A DNA stretch of 11,488 nucleotides from Gymnopilus junonius (taxonomy: Eukaryota > Basidiomycota > Agaricomycetes > Agaricales > Galerinaceae). Numbering within the stretch: position 1 is the first letter of the stretch; the number at the start of each line of letters is the position of its first letter. The notes beneath the pieces are model-generated. The model did no database searches. It had not been told where the DNA came from and was given only the letters and a program-made list of their open reading frames with translations. Both the position numbers and the translations under genes were made by a program. The DNA lies in assembly GCA_015501075.1 (NCBI GenBank), contig JADNYJ010000845.1, positions 1 to 11,488 on the forward strand, given 5' to 3'. Shown here in pieces: positions 9,601 through 11,488 of the stretch.

Positions 9601-11331
9601 GACAAAGACGCCCTCACCTGAAATTAGTAGCGAACAGCGCTATACTCGGCGCGCCTCCCTGAATAATATATTAAATGAGCCAATCATTCTTAACGGAATT
9701 CCAAGACGTACATAAGTCTTCTTCAATAGATCAGGAACGAGGTACGTCTCGCCTGCATGGTGGAATGATGCAACCGGAACTTGAATTCGTTGGAGAGGCG
9801 GACGATGCCGTCTAGATCGACTGCCTGGTCAAGGGAAAATAGAATAAGGTCAGTTGAAATGATATAGAAATAGAATAAAGTCGTGATGCATATAACATAC
9901 CTCGTAGCAATGGATAGCGAGCTATACAACCAGAAAAAAATGGACCAAATTAATACCCAAAAATGTTAAATAAGTCAAATGATGAATACTTATACTAACC
10001 TTGACTCTTCCCTTAACACGTCAACCAACGACTCCCACTGTAACTCTTCTGGAAACTCCGCCGTCCGTCCTTCCGCCTGGGCTTCCAGCGCCGCCCAATC
10101 ACCCGACTCGACCTTGGCGCATAACGCGTCTTGCTTGTCCCGGATTTTGCGAGCCTCGTTGTATGCGTTGCGGAAGTTCCATTGGCCATCCATGCGCGTT
10201 TGGGAGTATACCCTGTCAGGGTTTTCACCTATGATAATGGTGAGATAGTTAGCATGTCGGATATTTGTATTATGAAGAGGCACGAAGGGATGAGTATGTA
10301 CCGCATGCGTGTCTGAGAAAAGAATGAGTTGAGGAAGTGGTATATCGAAAAAACTGGAAGAAAACGCGTACTTCATATGCCTCCAGCGAGGATATTCAGT
10401 CCCATTGGGTGAATGCGTCAATGTCAGCGGCGGCTCGATAACTTTGGACGTGGCGGAACGTTCGGCTGTGGGTCGGAGCTTGATAACGAACGCTTGTCCG
10501 CCTACATACGTCGAAGAACATAGCATATAGTCAGCCCAAAGGCAACTTGCATGTTACAATCCAAGACGATACGTACCGATGTTGTTTGCACTTCCAGGGA
10601 GGATTTGAGCAGTGGTGACGCCTCCCGCTGTGGCGATCTCGTATGAGTCATCGTGAGTGTTCAAGCCGTCAATGCTTCTAAGCCAGGGCAGAATAGGGGC
10701 TTTATGGGAGTTCCCATCAGCAGCGCCTGGAATACGCTCACCAAGTCAGACGACACGGTTGCAGTGAAATAACACTCAAAACCATACCTCTTAAATGCGG
10801 TACAGAATTCACCCCGATATGTGAATGCAGATCCACCAAGCCAGGCGTGATCCACTTTCCGCCTGCATCCAAAACGTTCACTTCACCACTCCTCTTCGCC
10901 TGGTCGAGAAGACTCTGTGGTATATACCCCACAGCAACGACCAGCCCCTTATCGAGTAACACATCCCCAAACACCACCTCCGTTCCGTTCCTCCCCCCGG
11001 TCCAAATCTTCGAGTTGCGAATTAACGTAGGTGGGGTCCCAGGCACCCAGCGATCGCTGCCCTCCCTCACGCGATTCGCAGTGCTAAACGACGACGGGGG
11101 ACCGGCTGGGGTGCGTATATGGTGGCATTTCGCCACTAGCTCGGCGCGATGGGCGCGAACTGCTTTGTAGGGCGGCTATTGGGGTGGAAGGGCCGTGAGA
11201 GAAGACATAAATGCTCTGGACGATACAGCGCAGAGGACGAGTCCGAGAAGACGTCGGGCTATCTTTGAAGTTGTGGTGCGGGTGCGTACGGGTTGAGGAG
11301 GCGATAAGGAGACCTTCTCAGAGGTCTCCAT
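6680..11331 (-). CDS. Amidohydrolase-family metal-dependent hydrolase, 15 exons, with apparent lesions
   Basis: Exons by hand, 5' to 3' on the minus strand: 11331-10788, 10726-10577, 10501-10372, 10312-10302, 10228-9996, 9921-9901, 9824-9712, 9658-9618, 9195-9117, 8796-8643, 8572-7861, 7752-7455, 7372-7152, 7078-6955, 6889-6680. All introns are GT-AG. The joined length is about 1013 codons, near the 900-1000 I recall for the fungal family. Visible in order: basic N-terminus and hydrophobic anchor (residues 26-48), LVDLHSH metal motif (165-171), GVTTAQILPGSANNIGG, HCYE (360-363), FHH (384-386), SDHP with the likely metal-binding Asp (442-445), EGYDADIVLWDSHP, then a second, ligand-free half (about 550-1013). 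Lesions: one base is missing in exon 7 near 9774-9777, and TAG occurs in frame at 11176-11178 unless a 51-nt intron (11226-11176) removes it. The start at 11331 has the strong context CCACCATGG. The family acts on C-N bonds of cyclic or amide substrates, but the substrate here is unknown. It is either a recent pseudogene or an intact gene with sequence errors. Confidence 0.85.
8797..9116 (-). other. Long intron (320 nt)
   Basis: The donor GTGAGT follows VVMK and the acceptor CCATAG precedes SDHPVVNSR, in phase 0. No reading frame inside fits the protein. Together with the 422-nt intron it breaks the pattern of short introns in this gene. Confidence 0.8.
9196..9617 (-). other. Long pyrimidine-rich intron (422 nt)
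   Basis: The flanking exons join as AG plus G into ATNFRKKREAY, in phase and consistent with the family, so the whole interval is one intron unless a cassette exon hides inside. Most other introns here are 53-108 nt. On the plus strand it is rich in GA and AAAGA runs (about 9220-9320 and 9535-9595), as if short simple repeats had expanded. Confidence 0.75.
9712..9824 (-). other. Exon 7 carrying a one-base deletion
   Basis: The exon opens AVDLDGIVRLSNEFKF and then, in the same frame, turns to unrelated residues and a TGA. Moving one base at about 9774-9777 restores ASFHHAGETYLVPDLLKKTY, which fits the family and joins exon 8 in phase. The exon has 113 bases where 114 would keep frame. An intron cannot explain it: the only local GT..AG pair spans 22 bases and would delete the FHH segment. 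The site is a CC run where CCC is expected, so either a true deletion or a homopolymer sequencing error is possible. Confidence 0.85.
9901..9921 (-). other. 21-nt exon (exon 6) encoding LAIHCYE
   Basis: TATAG precedes and GTATGT follows. The seven codons end in HCYE, a motif I recall in the family as part of an HTHCYE strand. Phase works only if exon 5 ends with TTA before GTATAA (9995). The competing donor GTTAGT, three bases upstream of that, would put exon 6 out of frame. In the usual motif the His two positions before HCYE's His is a likely metal ligand. Here that position is Ala, so the site may be damaged or the exon edge misjudged. Confidence 0.6.
10302..10312 (-). other. 11-nt microexon (exon 4)
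   Basis: The 11 bases ACACGCATGCG lie between TCTCAG and GTACAT. With AA from exon 3 and GT from exon 5 they read M-K-H-A-C-G-E-N, matching the family segment before NPDRVYS. Skipping it would shift the frame and lose HACG. The flanking introns are 59 nt (10313-10371) and 73 nt (10229-10301). Automated gene callers commonly miss exons this short. Confidence 0.8.
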
Positions 11332-11389
11332 GGTGGTTATGGGCGAAGAAAGTCCCAGGAAAGGGTGTTCTCGCGAGTGATAGCGCCAT
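11318..11389 (-). promoter_or_regulatory. Upstream ORF overlapping the hydrolase start
   Basis: An ATG at 11389-11387 in good context (CCAACATGG) opens a 23-codon frame that ends in TGA at 11318, past the main ATG at 11331 and in another frame. If the transcript starts upstream of 11389, ribosomes initiating here would bypass the main start, lowering translation. If transcription starts between 11331 and 11387 the uORF is irrelevant. The transcript start is not known from sequence. Confidence 0.4.
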
Positions 11390-11401
11390 GTTGGTGTCAA
11401 A

Positions 11402-11452
11402 TGCGTCTTTTTTTATTCAAGCTGCGGCATGGACAGGCAACCAATCTTATCT
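11402..11452 (-). promoter_or_regulatory. Putative promoter elements of the hydrolase gene
   Basis: On the minus strand GATAAG (11451-11446) is directly followed by ATTGG (11445-11441, an inverted CCAAT box), and an A-rich run lies nearer the gene (about 11418-11407). They lie 75-120 bases before the start codon at 11331. GATA motifs are the targets of fungal nitrogen-regulating GATA factors, which would suit an amidohydrolase. The motifs are short and common, so this is a suggestion only. Confidence 0.35.
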
Positions 11453-11488
11453 TGTCACTATTTCGAAGCGGAGTTCTAATGTTTATGA

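Overview
The window looks like nuclear DNA of a filamentous fungus, most likely an agaricomycete basidiomycete. The evidence is one protein gene cut by many short GT-AG introns, two very small exons, a pyrimidine-rich leader behind a TATA box, and small non-autonomous DNA transposons in the intergenic DNA. I saw no bacterial operon structure, CRISPR array, rRNA or convincing tRNA.

Right part (about 6680-11331, minus strand): a single 15-exon gene for a large metal-dependent amidohydrolase of the imidazolonepropionase-like type, about 1013 codons when joined. The N-terminal half carries a membrane anchor, the HxH metal motif, a GVTT..PGSAN segment, HCYE, FHH and SDHP. The C-terminal half repeats part of the same fold without the metal ligands. 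I rebuilt the exon chain by hand from splice sites, reading-frame phase and remembered family sequence. Every junction keeps frame except one: exon 7 lacks one base. An in-frame TAG also lies in exon 1, although a 51-nt intron could remove it, and a usual metal-site His appears to be missing beside HCYE. The gene is therefore either a recent pseudogene or an intact gene with an assembly error. The reads would decide.

Upstream of that gene (11332-11488) are a CCAAT/GATA pair, an A/T run and an out-of-frame upstream ORF that overlaps the start codon.

Left part (1-6679): no gene I can support. It holds two well-formed MITEs. One is a 424-bp hAT-like element with 8-bp target duplications and six internal copies of TCCGGATAGA. 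The other is a 127-bp hairpin element with long inverted ends. The second sits just upstream of a promoter-like doubled TATAAATA followed by a short hydrophobic ORF, possibly the remnant start of a lost gene. The remaining DNA is AT-moderate with stops in all frames, plus small hairpins and one degenerate direct repeat near 6021-6154.

I found no clearly new multi-gene system. The points worth a second look are the lesions and microexon of the hydrolase gene, its dead second half, its swollen pyrimidine-rich introns, and the two MITEs.
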